The notes under the pieces were generated by a model, which saw nothing but the letters and a program-made list of their open reading frames with translations, did not search any database and was not told the origin of the DNA. The translations under genes were made by a program, and so were the position numbers. Positions 34,865 through 44,407 of a stretch of DNA of 64,000 bases are shown in pieces. Each line of letters opens with the position of its first letter. Position 1 is the stretch's first letter. Source of the DNA: Afipia birgiae 34632 (lineage in GTDB: Bacteria > Pseudomonadota > Alphaproteobacteria > Rhizobiales > Xanthobacteraceae); the NCBI RefSeq assembly GCF_000308295.2, contig NZ_HG326652.1, positions 35,769 through 99,768 on the forward strand. Reading direction: 5' to 3'.

Positions 34865-36073
34865 ATGCCAGAGGCATTTATTTACGACCACGTGCGCACG
34901 CCGCGCGGCAAGGGCAAGTCCGATGGTTCGCTGCATGAGGTGACGGCGCTGGCGCTGGCGACTGCGCCGCTGAAGGCCCTCAAGGAGCGCAATAACATCG
35001 CGCCCGACACCATCGACGATGTGATCCTCGGTGTGGTCGATCCGATTGGCGAAGCAGGCGGCGATATCGCGCGTTTTGCGGCGCTGAATGCCGGTCTTGG
35101 TGAATCGGTTCCGGGCATCCAGATCAGCCGCTTCTGCGCGTCAGGCCTTGATGCGGTGAATTTCGCTGCGGCGCAGGTGATGTCCGGCCAGCACGAGATG
35201 ACCATCGGCGGCGGCGCGGAATCCATGAGCCGGGTCGGTATTCTCTCATCGGGCGCGTCGTGGCCGATGGACCCGTCGATGGCGGTGCCGAGCTATTTCA
35301 TGCCGCAGGGTGTGTCTGCGGATCTGATCGCCACCAAGTACGGTTTCTCCCGCGACAACGTCGATGCCTATGCGGTGCAGAGCCAGCAGCGTGCCGCCAA
35401 GGCGTGGGACGAAGGCCGTTTCAAGAATTCGGTGATCCCGGTGAAGGACATCAACGGCATCACCATTCTCGACAAGGACGAGCATATGCGTCCCTCGACG
35501 ACGATGCAGTCGCTCGGGCAATTGCAGGCGTCGTTCGCGGCGATGGGCGCGATGGGCGGTTTCGATGCCGTCGCCGTGCAGTCGCATCCTGAAATCGAGG
35601 CGGTGAACTACGTTCATCACGCCGGCAATTCGTCGGGCATTGTCGACGGCGCAGGCGCCGTTCTGCTCGGCAGTGCGGAAGCCGGCAAGAAGCGTGGCCT
35701 GAAGCCGCGCGCGAAAATCCGCGCGTTCGCGAACATCGGCTCCGAGCCAGCGATGATGCTGACCGGTCCGGTCGATGTCACCAAGAAGGTGCTGGAGCGT
35801 TCCGGCATGAAGCTCAAGGACATTGACCTGTTTGAGCTCAACGAGGCGTTCGCATCGGTGGTGCTGCGCTACATTCAGGCCTTCGAGATCGACAACGACA
35901 AGATCAACGTCAATGGCGGCGCGATCGCCATGGGCCATCCGCTCGGCGCGACCGGCGCGATGATCCTCGGTACCGTGCTCGACGAACTCGAGCGCACCAA
36001 TAAGTCCACCGCTCTCGTCACGCTGTGCATCGGCGGCGGCATGGGCACCGCCACCATCATCGAGCGCGTTTGA
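34865..36073 (+). CDS. fadA: Acetyl-CoA acyltransferase (3-ketoacyl-CoA thiolase)
   Basis: A 402-residue thiolase that cleaves 3-ketoacyl-CoA in the last step of beta-oxidation. Nucleophile Cys91 is in [12 protein letters not shown], the catalytic His is in [11 protein letters not shown], and the second Cys is in [13 protein letters not shown] at the C-terminus. [11 protein letters not shown] is the conserved Asn/Glu motif. AGGAGGGCG before ATG 34865 sets the start. It follows the dehydrogenase by 78 bases and precedes the bifunctional enzyme by 11, so the three act in one pathway. Confidence 0.94.
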   Translation: MPEAFIYDHVRTPRGKGKSDGSLHEVTALALATAPLKALKERNNIAPDTIDDVILGVVDPIGEAGGDIARFAALNAGLGESVPGIQISRFCASGLDAVNFAAAQVMSGQHEMTIGGGAESMSRVGILSSGASWPMDPSMAVPSYFMPQGVSADLIATKYGFSRDNVDAYAVQSQQRAAKAWDEGRFKNSVIPVKDINGITILDKDEHMRPSTTMQSLGQLQASFAAMGAMGGFDAVAVQSHPEIEAVNYVHHAGNSSGIVDGAGAVLLGSAEAGKKRGLKPRAKIRAFANIGSEPAMMLTGPVDVTKKVLERSGMKLKDIDLFELNEAFASVVLRYIQAFEIDNDKINVNGGAIAMGHPLGATGAMILGTVLDELERTNKSTALVTLCIGGGMGTATIIERV

Positions 36074-36084
36074 GGATCAATCAG

Positions 36085-38298
36085 ATGACTTACAAGAATT
36101 TCAAGGTTGAGACCGACGCTGACGGCATTGCGCTGGTGACGTGGGATATTCCCGGCAAGTCGATGAACGTGCTGGACGAGACCACCAACATCGAACTCGC
36201 CGCCATCGTCGATGCGACCACCAAGGACGCCGCGATCAAGGGTGTCGTCATCACCTCCGGCAAGGAAGCGTTCTCCGGGGGTGCGGACCTGACCATGCTG
36301 GAAGGCATGAACCGCGCCTACCTCGAATTGCTGAAAGCCAAGGGCGAAGAAGTCGCCAACAAGTACGTGTTCGATGAGGTCCGCAAGCTGTCGCAGACGC
36401 TGCGCAACATCGAAGTATCCGGCAAGCCCTGGGTTGCCGCGATCAATGGCCTTGCCTTCGGCGGTGCTTTTGAATTGACGCTGGCCTGTCACTATCGGGT
36501 TGCCTCCGACAATCCCAAGACGCGCCTTGGGTTGCCTGAGATCAAGGTCGGCCTGTTCCCCGGCGGCGGCGGCACCCAGCGGCTTCCGCGCATGATCCAG
36601 CCGATGGACGCCTTGCAGATGCTGCTCAAGGGCGACGCCATCAATCTCAAGAAGGCGCAGGCATTGGGCATCGTCGGTGCGGTGGTTCCCGCGGCCGATC
36701 TGATCAAGACCGCGAAGGACTGGATCAAGGCCGGCGGCAAGGCTGTCGCGCCATGGGACGAGAAAGGCTTCAAGCTGCCCGGTGGTCCGGTCTATTCGAA
36801 AGCCGGCATGCAATTCTTCCCACCGGCGAACGCGATCCTGCGCCGCGAGACTTACGACAACTATCCGGCCGCGCGCGCGATCATGCAGTGCGTCTATGAA
36901 GGCCTGCAACTGCCGATGGATGCGGCGCTGCGCGTCGAGTCGCGCTACTTCTCGAAGATCCTTCGCTCGAAGGAAGCTGCGGCAATGATCCGCTCTCTCT
37001 TCGTGTCGATGCAGGAACTCAACAAGGGCGCGCGCCGTCCGCAGAACGTGCCGCCCACCAAAGTGAAGAAGCTCGCCGTTATCGGCGCGGGCTTCATGGG
37101 CGCGAGCGTCGGCTTCGTGTCGGCCCAGGCTGGCATCGATGTGGTGCTGATCGACCGCGATCAGGAAAGCGCCGACAAGGGCAAGGGGCACGCCAAGACC
37201 ATGCTCGACGGCCAGATCGCCAAGGGCCGCATGAAGCAGGACAAGGCCGACGCCATCCTCGCGCGCATTACGGCCACGCCGGATTACAATGCGATCAAGG
37301 ATTGCGATCTCGTGATCGAGGCCGTGTTCGAGGACCGCAAGGTCAAGGCGGAAACCTACGCCAAGGCGCAGCCGCTGCTGCGCGACGGTGCGATCTTCGC
37401 CTCCAACACCTCGACGCTGCCGATCAATTCGCTGGCCGAGGAATGGAAGGACCCATCGAAGTTCATCGGCATCCACTTCTTCTCGCCGGTCGAGAAGATG
37501 ATGCTGGTGGAGATCATCGTCGGCAAGAATACCGGCGATGTGGCGCTAGCCACCGCGCTCGATTACGTGCGGCAGATCAACAAGACGCCCATCGTGGTGA
37601 ACGACTCGCGCGGCTTCTTCGCCAACCGCTGCGTGCTGCGCTACATCTCGGAAGGCTACGAGATGTTCAAGGAGGGCGTGCCGCCTGCGATGATCGAGAA
37701 TGTCGGCAAGATGGCCGGCATGCCGGTCGGCCCACTCTCGCTCAACGACGAAGTCGCCATCGACCTGTCGCTGAAGATTCTCAAGGCAACCGAAGCCGAC
37801 ATGGGCGCGCAGTCCGTTGATCCGGAGCAGAAGGCGCTTCTGGTCGAGATGGTGGAGAAGCGCGGACGCTTTGGCCGCAAGAACGGTAAGGGCTTCTATG
37901 ATTACCCCGAGAAGGGCAAGGGCCAGAAGAAATTGTGGCCTGAACTGAGCACGCTACAGTCGAAGCATCTCGATCCGGATACGCTGGACGTCGAGGAATT
38001 GAAGCAGCGTTTCCTGGTGGTGCAGGCGGTGGAAGCCGCGCGCACGGTCGAGGATCACGTCATCACGGATCCACGCGAGGCCGACGTCGGTTCGATCCTC
38101 GGGTTTGGGTTCGCGCCGTTCACCGGCGGCACGCTGTCCTACATCGACTTCATGGGAACCAAGACTTTCGTCGAGCTCTGCCATAAGCTCGAGAAGAAAT
38201 ACGGCTCGCGATTCACGCCGCCGAAGCTTCTGATCGACATGGCCGCCAAGGGCGAGACGTTCTACGGCCGCTTCGCGCCGAAGAAGGTTGCGGCGTAA
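36085..38298 (+). CDS. fadB: Bifunctional enoyl-CoA hydratase/3-hydroxyacyl-CoA dehydrogenase
   Basis: A 737-residue two-domain enzyme performing hydration and NAD-linked oxidation in beta-oxidation. The N-terminal crotonase domain shows [31 protein letters not shown] and the catalytic Glu in [20 protein letters not shown]. The dehydrogenase domain starts at about residue 330 with [15 protein letters not shown] and has the catalytic His in [17 protein letters not shown]. The C-terminal dimerisation region includes [12 protein letters not shown] and [15 protein letters not shown]. It is the last gene of the operon, closed by a strong terminator. Confidence 0.94.
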   Translation: MTYKNFKVETDADGIALVTWDIPGKSMNVLDETTNIELAAIVDATTKDAAIKGVVITSGKEAFSGGADLTMLEGMNRAYLELLKAKGEEVANKYVFDEVRKLSQTLRNIEVSGKPWVAAINGLAFGGAFELTLACHYRVASDNPKTRLGLPEIKVGLFPGGGGTQRLPRMIQPMDALQMLLKGDAINLKKAQALGIVGAVVPAADLIKTAKDWIKAGGKAVAPWDEKGFKLPGGPVYSKAGMQFFPPANAILRRETYDNYPAARAIMQCVYEGLQLPMDAALRVESRYFSKILRSKEAAAMIRSLFVSMQELNKGARRPQNVPPTKVKKLAVIGAGFMGASVGFVSAQAGIDVVLIDRDQESADKGKGHAKTMLDGQIAKGRMKQDKADAILARITATPDYNAIKDCDLVIEAVFEDRKVKAETYAKAQPLLRDGAIFASNTSTLPINSLAEEWKDPSKFIGIHFFSPVEKMMLVEIIVGKNTGDVALATALDYVRQINKTPIVVNDSRGFFANRCVLRYISEGYEMFKEGVPPAMIENVGKMAGMPVGPLSLNDEVAIDLSLKILKATEADMGAQSVDPEQKALLVEMVEKRGRFGRKNGKGFYDYPEKGKGQKKLWPELSTLQSKHLDPDTLDVEELKQRFLVVQAVEAARTVEDHVITDPREADVGSILGFGFAPFTGGTLSYIDFMGTKTFVELCHKLEKKYGSRFTPPKLLIDMAAKGETFYGRFAPKKVAA

Positions 38299-38331
38299 CA
38301 ATAAAAACGCTTCACGAGTTGACAAAATAAG

Positions 38332-38358
38332 AGGCGGGATCATCGATCCCGCCTTTTT
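38332..38358 (+). terminator. Rho-independent terminator of the fad operon
   Basis: AGGCGGGAT at 38332-38340 pairs exactly with ATCCCGCCT at 38346-38354 around a CATCG loop, followed by TTTTT. It lies 34 bases after the fadB stop and before the convergent GST gene. Confidence 0.93.
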
Positions 38359-38381
38359 CATCTCTGGGATGTGATCGTGTT

Positions 38382-38996
38382 TTATGATGCCTTTAGCAGT
38401 CCCTCGGCGGTGAGCGCTTCCTGCACCTTCGGCCGCGCTGCAACACGCACCTTGTAGGCGACGAGATTCGGAAGGCGGGAGATGTCCAGGCCTACGCGAT
38501 CCGCCCAGGCGAGCATCGTGAAGAGATAGGCGTCCGGCACGGTGAAGTGGTTGCCCATGACGTAATCCCGGCCCTTCAGGGCTTGATCGATGTACTTGAA
38601 CTTGCCCATCAGGCGGTCCTTGAAGAACGCCTTGGTGTCGTCCGACAGGACCGGCTGGAACAGCGGGCTGAAGTTCTTGTGCAGTTCGCTGGCGACGAAA
38701 TTCAGCCATTCCTGCAGTTTGTAGCGCTCGGATGAACCGGCAGCGGGGGCAAGGTTCTTCTGCGGCGCACTATCAGCGATCATCTGGACGATGACCGCGC
38801 CTTCCGTCAGCAGATCGCCATTGTCGAGGCCGAGCGCCGGGACCTGGCCCTTCGGATTAACCTGGTTGTAGTCAGTGCCGTCCTCGAGCTTCTTCGCCTT
38901 CAGATCGACCCGGACCAGGTCGAACGGCAGACCGGCCTCTTTCAGGGCGATATGGGGGGACAGCGAGCAGGCGCCGGGCGAATAATACAGTTTCAT
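38382..38996 (-). CDS. gstA: Glutathione S-transferase, beta-class type
   Basis: A 204-residue cytosolic GST. The thioredoxin-like N-terminal domain begins MKLYYSPGACSLSPHIAL, with the beta-class Cys10 and Ser in the glutathione site, then GQVPALGLDNGDLLTEGAVI, the cis-Pro and Glu/Gly binding loop. The C-terminal helical domain includes YVMGNHFTVPDAYLFTML, the N-capping box motif. It is transcribed divergently from a MarR gene with two palindromic operators in the gap, so electrophile or antibiotic-like inducers may control it. Confidence 0.93.
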   Translation of the reverse strand: MKLYYSPGACSLSPHIALKEAGLPFDLVRVDLKAKKLEDGTDYNQVNPKGQVPALGLDNGDLLTEGAVIVQMIADSAPQKNLAPAAGSSERYKLQEWLNFVASELHKNFSPLFQPVLSDDTKAFFKDRLMGKFKYIDQALKGRDYVMGNHFTVPDAYLFTMLAWADRVGLDISRLPNLVAYKVRVAARPKVQEALTAEGLLKAS

Positions 38997-39030
38997 GGGT
39001 ATCCCTTCTCGAAATTTGAAGATTGGGGCA

Positions 39031-39098
39031 TTGGCAAGACCTATGACCGCCCCCTAAATGCAGATATGTCAAGATTGATGCAACTGCATTTATTGGGG
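39031..39098. promoter_or_regulatory. gst/marR divergent control region with two tandem palindromes
   Basis: ATGCA-AC-TGCAT (39078-39089) is an exact palindrome. ATGCA-GA-TATGT (39058-39069) is a partial copy, centred exactly 20 bases away. The outer bases TAAATGCAG (39055-39063) and CTGCATTTA (39084-39092) also pair exactly. A possible marR promoter, TTGGCA (39031-39036), 18 bases, TAAATG (39055-39060), overlaps the left site. On the minus strand a TTGACA (39072-39067) could be the gst -35 box, though no good -10 follows. The arrangement fits a MarR dimer pair silencing both genes. Confidence 0.6.
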
Positions 39099-39132
39099 TA
39101 AGCTCGGGAAAGCCTGAGGCACGGACGATACC

Positions 39133-39648
39133 ATGAAACGCAAACCATCTACCGAGGCGACAGAGGTCTGGATCCGTTTGATGCGGGTTCAGGGCAAGGT
39201 GCTCGGCGCGGTCGAGCAGGATCTGAAAAAGGCGGGATTTCCGCCGCTGGCCTGGTATGACGCGCTGCTCGAGTTATCGCGCGCGCCAAGCGGCGAGCTG
39301 CGCCCTGTTGAACTCGAGAAGCAGATGTTGCTGCCGCAGTACTCCACGTCGCGCCTGATCGATCGTCTGGTCGAGGAAGGTCTTGCGGCGCGGCGCGAGT
39401 GCAAGATGGACAAGCGCGGTCTGTTCGTGGAGATCACCGATGCCGGCCGCGAGCTGCAGAAGAAGATGTGGAATTCATATTCCGCGGCAATCGAACGGCA
39501 CATCGGCTCGAAGCTGTCGGATACCGATGCGGTGAAACTCGCTGGCCTGCTGGATCGTCTCGGTTGCTGCGCGGGCGCGCCGCAGGCTGTGGCCATCTCG
39601 AAAGACGCCGTCAAAGAATCCGCCAAAGAAATCACGTCGGCCCGATGA
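39133..39648 (+). CDS. MarR family transcriptional regulator
   Basis: A 171-residue winged-helix repressor. The DNA-binding region runs through RPVELEKQMLLPQYSTSRLIDRLVEEG with the wing at ECKMDKRGLFVEITDAGRELQ, typical of MarR proteins that sense small phenolic or oxidant ligands. A Cys-Cys pair near the C-terminus (LGCCAGAPQ) could be redox-active, which is speculation. It probably controls itself and the divergent GST gene through the palindromes at 39058-39089. Confidence 0.9.
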   Translation: MKRKPSTEATEVWIRLMRVQGKVLGAVEQDLKKAGFPPLAWYDALLELSRAPSGELRPVELEKQMLLPQYSTSRLIDRLVEEGLAARRECKMDKRGLFVEITDAGRELQKKMWNSYSAAIERHIGSKLSDTDAVKLAGLLDRLGCCAGAPQAVAISKDAVKESAKEITSAR

Positions 39649-39747
39649 TCCTTTCTTTACCTCTCGCGGTTACGGATGCTCGCGTCCGTGACATCCGCCT
39701 GCATCGTGCGCTGATCCGTCAATCAAAACCTCTTGTCTGGATGTCCT

Positions 39748-41118
39748 ATGGCGCGTGATCAGATCGATATGACACCGCTGCATTCGCGGGACGAACTGGT
39801 CGCGTGGCTGGAGGCCGGCGTAAAGCCGAAATCCGAATTCCGCATCGGTACCGAGCACGAAAAAACGCCATTCACGCTGGAGGGTCACAGACCCGTGCCT
39901 TATGAGGGCGCGCGTGGCATCGGCGCATTGCTTGAAGGGATGAAACTCCTGCTCGGCTGGGATCCGATCATGGAGAACGGCAACATCATCGGATTGCATG
40001 ATGTCACCGGCGGCGGCGCGATTTCGCTGGAGCCCGGCGGCCAGTTCGAATTGTCCGGCGCGCCGGTTGAAACCGTGCACCAGACCTCATCCGAGCTGAT
40101 GGCGCATCTGGCGCAGGTCCGCGAAGTCGCGACACCGCTCGGAATCGGCTTTCTCGGTCTCGGCATGACCCCGTCATGGTCCCGCAAGGAAATGCCGTTG
40201 ATGCCGAAGGGCCGCTACCGGATCATGACCGACTACATGCCGAAGGTCGGCCAGTACGGTCTCGACATGATGTACCGGACCTGCACGGTGCAGACCAATC
40301 TCGACTTCTGTTCGGAAGCGGACATGGTCAAGAAGCTGCGCGTGTCGGTGGCGTTGCAGCCGGTGGCCACTGCGCTGTTCGCGAACTCGCCCTTCACCGA
40401 GGGCAAGCCGAACGGCTTCCTCTCATTCCGCTCGGAAATCTGGCGCGACACCGACAACGCGCGTGCGGGCATGATTCCATGGGCGTTCGAGGACGGCATG
40501 GGTTTCGAGCGCTGGGTCGATTATGCGCTCGACGTGCCGATGTATTTCGTCAAGCGCGGCGACGACTACATCGATGTCTCGGGCTCGTCGTTCCGTGATT
40601 TCTTCGACGGCAAGAACAAGATGCTGCCGGGCGAGAAGCCGACATTGTCCGACTGGGCCAATCATCTCTCGACGATTTTCCCCGAGGTCCGGCTGAAGCG
40701 CTATCTCGAAATGCGCGGCTCCGACGGCGTGCCATGGCAGCAGCTGCCATCACTGCCGGCGTTCTGGGTTGGTTTGCTGTATCATGATGAAAGTCTCGAG
40801 GCCGCGTGGGACATCGCCAAGCGCTGGACCGCGGATGAGCGGCAGGCGCTGCGCGACGACGTGCCGCGTCTCGGCTTCAAGGCGAAGATCGGCAACCGCT
40901 ATCTCTTCGAGGTCGCCAAGGATTGCATGGCCCTGGCGCATAAGGGCCTCGCGCGGCGGGGCCGAATCGATCATCTCGGTCGCGACGAGTCGCGGTATCT
41001 GGAGCCGCTCGACCACATCATGGACACCGGGCATACCCCGGCTGAACGGTTGCTTGAGAAATTCAACGGCCCCTGGGGACAATCCGTCGATCCCGCGTAT
41101 AGCGAATACGCTTATTGA
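39748..41118 (+). CDS. gshA: Glutamate--cysteine ligase, plant/alphaproteobacterial type
   Basis: A 456-residue enzyme catalysing the first step of glutathione synthesis, joining glutamate and cysteine with ATP. It belongs to the plant-like GCS2 family used by alphaproteobacteria. Landmarks are the N-terminal EFRIGTEHEKTPF (metal-binding Glu), ALLEGMKLLLGWDPIMENGN, LEPGGQFELSGAP, and MMYRTCTVQTNLDFCSE. ATG 39748 is chosen; an upstream TTG at 39733 is in frame. Its closeness to the GST gene groups two glutathione functions within 2.5 kb. Confidence 0.94.
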   Translation: MARDQIDMTPLHSRDELVAWLEAGVKPKSEFRIGTEHEKTPFTLEGHRPVPYEGARGIGALLEGMKLLLGWDPIMENGNIIGLHDVTGGGAISLEPGGQFELSGAPVETVHQTSSELMAHLAQVREVATPLGIGFLGLGMTPSWSRKEMPLMPKGRYRIMTDYMPKVGQYGLDMMYRTCTVQTNLDFCSEADMVKKLRVSVALQPVATALFANSPFTEGKPNGFLSFRSEIWRDTDNARAGMIPWAFEDGMGFERWVDYALDVPMYFVKRGDDYIDVSGSSFRDFFDGKNKMLPGEKPTLSDWANHLSTIFPEVRLKRYLEMRGSDGVPWQQLPSLPAFWVGLLYHDESLEAAWDIAKRWTADERQALRDDVPRLGFKAKIGNRYLFEVAKDCMALAHKGLARRGRIDHLGRDESRYLEPLDHIMDTGHTPAERLLEKFNGPWGQSVDPAYSEYAY

Positions 41119-41252
41119 TTCAATTAGTTATTGCCATCACGAGAATGTTGTTCCGGCATTTATCTGCCGTTCATCTGCCATACATCAGCGCGGCGATTGA
41201 ATAGGCGATATTCGCCCGGCTCATTACGCCCGTCCCCGCTGAAAGCGATGGC

Positions 41253-41825
41253 ATGCTTCCAATCTGCAATTTCAGATCATGCATGAGCTTTTGCGCGGCG
41301 GTTGTTGTCGCGCTTACGCTCACGTGGCTTGTCGGCGTTCGACCGGTTCACGCGCAGGCCAATTTCGATCGCCCGGGCAACGATTATTCGCGGACGCCAA
41401 TGCCCTCCGGCGATCCCGCTGTATGCGCCCTGCAATGCGAACGAGACCGCCGCTGCCGCGCATGGAGTTTCAACTATCCGGCCGTCAGCGACGATAGCGC
41501 GGTCTGCTGGCTCAAGAATGCGGTGCCGCCGCGGGTGCCAAGCAACTGCTGTGTCTCCGGGGTGCGCGGTGCGGGCGTCGTTGAGCCGCGCAACAGCGCG
41601 ATCGAAGTCGAGACCGACCGGCTTGGTGGCGACTACCGGAATGTCGAGGTGGAGACCGATCCCAGGGGCGAGACCTGCAAGGCGGTGTGCGACGATGACA
41701 AGAGGTGTCGGGCATGGACCTATGCGCGGCCCGGCTACATCGGAAAATCAGCGCGCTGCTTCCTGAAGGATCACGTCAAGCCGCCGCGCCGCAAGCCGGG
41801 ATTCATATCCGGCGTGGTGCGGTAA
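41253..41825 (+). CDS. Secreted protein with two PAN/Apple domains
   Basis: A 190-residue exported protein. A hydrophobic signal segment (FCAAVVVALTLTWLVG, cleavage near VHAQA) precedes two PAN_4-like modules. The first has CALQCERDRRCRAWSFNYP and CWLKNAVP. The second has CKAVCDDDKRCRAWTYARPG and CFLKDHVKPP. The paired cysteines would form disulfides in the periplasm. PAN modules bind protein or carbohydrate; the partner is unknown. ATG 41280 is an alternative start inside the signal region. Confidence 0.82.
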   Translation: MLPICNFRSCMSFCAAVVVALTLTWLVGVRPVHAQANFDRPGNDYSRTPMPSGDPAVCALQCERDRRCRAWSFNYPAVSDDSAVCWLKNAVPPRVPSNCCVSGVRGAGVVEPRNSAIEVETDRLGGDYRNVEVETDPRGETCKAVCDDDKRCRAWTYARPGYIGKSARCFLKDHVKPPRRKPGFISGVVR

Positions 41826-41911
41826 TCCGCGCTGCAAAAAAGCAAACGATTGCCGGATTTGCGCGTTAGCGTGGATCGTTCAAGCTGGATCGAGTGATCA
41901 GGAGCGTTCCG

Positions 41912-42268
41912 ATGAAGCACACCCGCGTTGCAATCGCCGGATTTTCCATTCTCGCGGTCACGACAGTGGCTGCGGTTGCGCATCATGGCTGGGGAAGTTA
42001 CGACGCCAGCAAACCGGTCACGGTTGACGGGACGATCTTGACCAGCACGTTCGAAAATCCGCACGCGACGATCGCAGTCAAGGCTCCCGACAAGATATGG
42101 ACCGTCACGTTGGCGCCCACGTCGCGTATGATCGCACGCGGCGCGCTGGCTGACGTCGTTGCAGTTGGCAAGACGGTGTCCGTCTACGGTTATCCGTCGA
42201 CCGTCGAAATGAATGAAATGCGCGCTGAACGGATTTCGGTGGACGGCAAGACTTACGAGCTGCGCTGA
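41912..42268 (+). CDS. DUF6152 family exported protein
   Basis: A 118-residue protein with a signal peptide (about residues 1-20). The mature start is HHGWGSYDASKPVTVDGTIL, the hallmark of DUF6152, followed by NPHATIAVKAPDKIW and an OB-like beta-rich remainder. The N-terminal His-His of the mature chain could bind a metal; this is inference. Its TGA overlaps the ATG of the next gene (TGATG), so the two are coupled. ATG 41912 is preferred to 41894. Confidence 0.85.
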   Translation: MKHTRVAIAGFSILAVTTVAAVAHHGWGSYDASKPVTVDGTILTSTFENPHATIAVKAPDKIWTVTLAPTSRMIARGALADVVAVGKTVSVYGYPSTVEMNEMRAERISVDGKTYELR

Positions 42269-42759
42269 TGACGGATGCGGCGCCCGCGATTTTCGCCGCG
42301 CTTGAAGCCTCGGGATTCGGCGCGGCGATCCGGCAGTCGCGCTGGCTCTATATGGCCGCCAATATCGGACATATCGTGTCGCTGATGGTTTTCGCAGGGG
42401 CCATCGCGGTGATGGACGTGCGCATGGTTCGCGCACTGTCCGCGACGTCGCCGGCGTATGTGTTGAAGGCGGCGCGACGCATTGCAATCATTGGCTTCAT
42501 TTGCCTTGTCATTTCCGGTGCGTTTCTGTTCACAGCGGAAGCCAGCCACGTCATCATGAACCGCGTGTTTCAGATCAAGCTCGGGCTGATCGCGCTGGGT
42601 CTTCTCAATATCGCGCTGTTCGAAATCTCTATTGCGCCGAAAGTGAAGAACCTGCCGCCGCTGACGCCGCTGCCGTCGGGCGCGCGCGCCACAGCCGTGG
42701 CGTCAATCTCGATCTGGATTGCTGTCGCGATCTGCGGGCGTTCGATCGCGTATTTCTAA
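42268..42759 (+). CDS. Small integral membrane protein (DUF6644-like)
   Basis: A 163-residue protein with about four hydrophobic helices (around MAANIGHIVSLMVFAGAIAVM, IAIIGFICLVISGAFLF, KLGLIALGLLNIALFEI and SISIWIAVAICGRSIAYF). Three intramembrane histidines/charged residues (IGHIVS, EASHVIM) recall small cytochrome-like membrane proteins, but no heme-binding pattern is certain. It is translationally coupled to the DUF6152 protein upstream, suggesting an exported protein plus membrane partner. Family assignment is tentative. Confidence 0.75.
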   Translation: MTDAAPAIFAALEASGFGAAIRQSRWLYMAANIGHIVSLMVFAGAIAVMDVRMVRALSATSPAYVLKAARRIAIIGFICLVISGAFLFTAEASHVIMNRVFQIKLGLIALGLLNIALFEISIAPKVKNLPPLTPLPSGARATAVASISIWIAVAICGRSIAYF

Positions 42760-42854
42760 AGGTTGCGGCTGGATGCTGCCGCAAGCCACTTGAGGGCTTT
42801 GCTGATCGGACACGACCTTCTCCGTATGCCGGTGGCCGCTTTCCGAATCGTGCG

Positions 42855-44294
42855 CTAGCCCGTGCCGCCGACTGTGATGCGATCCATGCGCAGCGTCGGT
42901 TGTCCGACACCGACCGGCACGCCCTGGCCTTGCTTGCCGCAGGTGCCGATGCCGTCATCGAGCTGAAGATCGTTGCCGACCATCGAGATGCGATGCAGGT
43001 CAGTGGGGCCGTTGCCGATCAGCATGGCGCCCTTCAACGGAGCGCCAAGCTTGCCGTTCTCGATCTTGTAGGCCTCGGTGCACTGGAACACATACTTGCC
43101 GGACACGATATCGACCTGACCGCCGCCGAAATTCGCGGCGAAGATTCCGTTTTTCACCGACGCGAGAATTTCTGCAGGGTCGCGACCGCCGGCCAGCATG
43201 TAGGTGTTGGTCATGCGCGGCATGGGAACGTGCGCATAGCTCTCGCGCCGTCCGTTGCCGGTCGGTTTCATGTTCATCAGCCGTGCGTTCTGCCGATCCT
43301 GCATGTAGCCGACGAGGATGCCGTCTTCGATCAGCACGGTGCGGTTGGTTGGCGTGCCTTCATCATCGACGGAGAGTGAGCCGCGCTTCGAGGAAATCGT
43401 ACCGTCATCGACGACGGTAACGCCCTTGGCTGCGACCTGCTGGCCCATCAGTCCTGAAAAGGCCGAGGTCTGCTTGCGGTTGAAATCGCCCTCGAGCCCG
43501 TGACCGACGGCTTCGTGCAGCATCACGCCGGGCCAGCCCGGGCCGAGCACCACGTCCATTTCACCTGCAGGTGCGGGCACAGATTCCAGATTGACCAGCG
43601 CCTGACGGATCGCGCCGTCGGCGGCCGAACGCCACGCCTTTGTCTCGATGAAGCGCGCATAGCCTTCGCGTCCGCCGTAACCATGGCTGCCGCTTTCCTG
43701 GCGGTCGCCCGAGCCTGCGACGACGGAAATATTCACGCGCACCAGCGGGCGGATGTCGCGATAGCTTTCGCCATCGGGGCGCACAATCTCCACCACCTGC
43801 CAGGTCGCGCCGAGAGATACGGAGACCTGCCGCACACGCGGGTCCTTGTCGCGGACATAGGCGTCGATTTCGGCGAGTAGTTTCACCTTGGTCTCGAAGC
43901 TCTGTCCGTCCAGCGGATTTTCATCGCCGTAGAGGCGCGTGTTGGTGTGGCCGGGCGCGGCTGCGAATGTCCCGGAATAGCCGCCGCGCACCGCGTGGAC
44001 GGCATCGGCGGCGCGGATCAGCGCGGGCAGCGACACATCGGACGAGTGGGCATAGCCGACGGCGTCATTCTTCACCGCGCGCAGACCGAAGCCTTGGGCA
44101 GTGTCATAGGTCGCCTGCTTCAGGCGGCCGTTGTCGAAACCGAGCCCTTCGGACTGGCGGTATTCGAGGAACAGTTCGCCGTCGTCGGCACCGGCCAGCC
44201 CGCGCACGATTTCCTTGCGCACGGCGTCGCGGTCGAGCCCGGCTCGGTCGAGCAGCGAGGTGGTCACAGGCACGGCGTCGGACGGATGGCTCAT
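42855..44294 (-). CDS. tldD: Metalloprotease TldD
   Basis: A 479-residue TldD subunit of the TldD/TldE (PmbA) protease that processes small peptides such as microcin B17 and CcdA. The zinc-binding HExxxH motif is His260-Glu261...His265 in LHEAVGHGLEGD. The N-terminal domain includes LEYRQSEGLGFDNGRLK and the C-terminal domain GGGQVDIVSGKYVFQCTEAY with the third zinc ligand Cys. Length is normal. TldE is not in the window. The flanking genes give no hint of a dedicated substrate. Confidence 0.94.
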   Translation of the reverse strand: MSHPSDAVPVTTSLLDRAGLDRDAVRKEIVRGLAGADDGELFLEYRQSEGLGFDNGRLKQATYDTAQGFGLRAVKNDAVGYAHSSDVSLPALIRAADAVHAVRGGYSGTFAAAPGHTNTRLYGDENPLDGQSFETKVKLLAEIDAYVRDKDPRVRQVSVSLGATWQVVEIVRPDGESYRDIRPLVRVNISVVAGSGDRQESGSHGYGGREGYARFIETKAWRSAADGAIRQALVNLESVPAPAGEMDVVLGPGWPGVMLHEAVGHGLEGDFNRKQTSAFSGLMGQQVAAKGVTVVDDGTISSKRGSLSVDDEGTPTNRTVLIEDGILVGYMQDRQNARLMNMKPTGNGRRESYAHVPMPRMTNTYMLAGGRDPAEILASVKNGIFAANFGGGQVDIVSGKYVFQCTEAYKIENGKLGAPLKGAMLIGNGPTDLHRISMVGNDLQLDDGIGTCGKQGQGVPVGVGQPTLRMDRITVGGTG

Positions 44295-44407
44295 GGGAAC
44301 TCCGGGAATCTGGCTTTCGAGAATCTGGCTTGGGCGGGCTTATCAAAGATAGGTACGACGGGGCGGCAGAACCAGCCGGTCGCAATACCTGGAATTCAAA
44401 GCCGGCT

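Noticed and set aside
35875-37476. 533-residue open frame antisense to the end of fadA and fadB
   Set aside because: Composition is typical of antisense GC-rich codons, and both sense genes are unequivocal.
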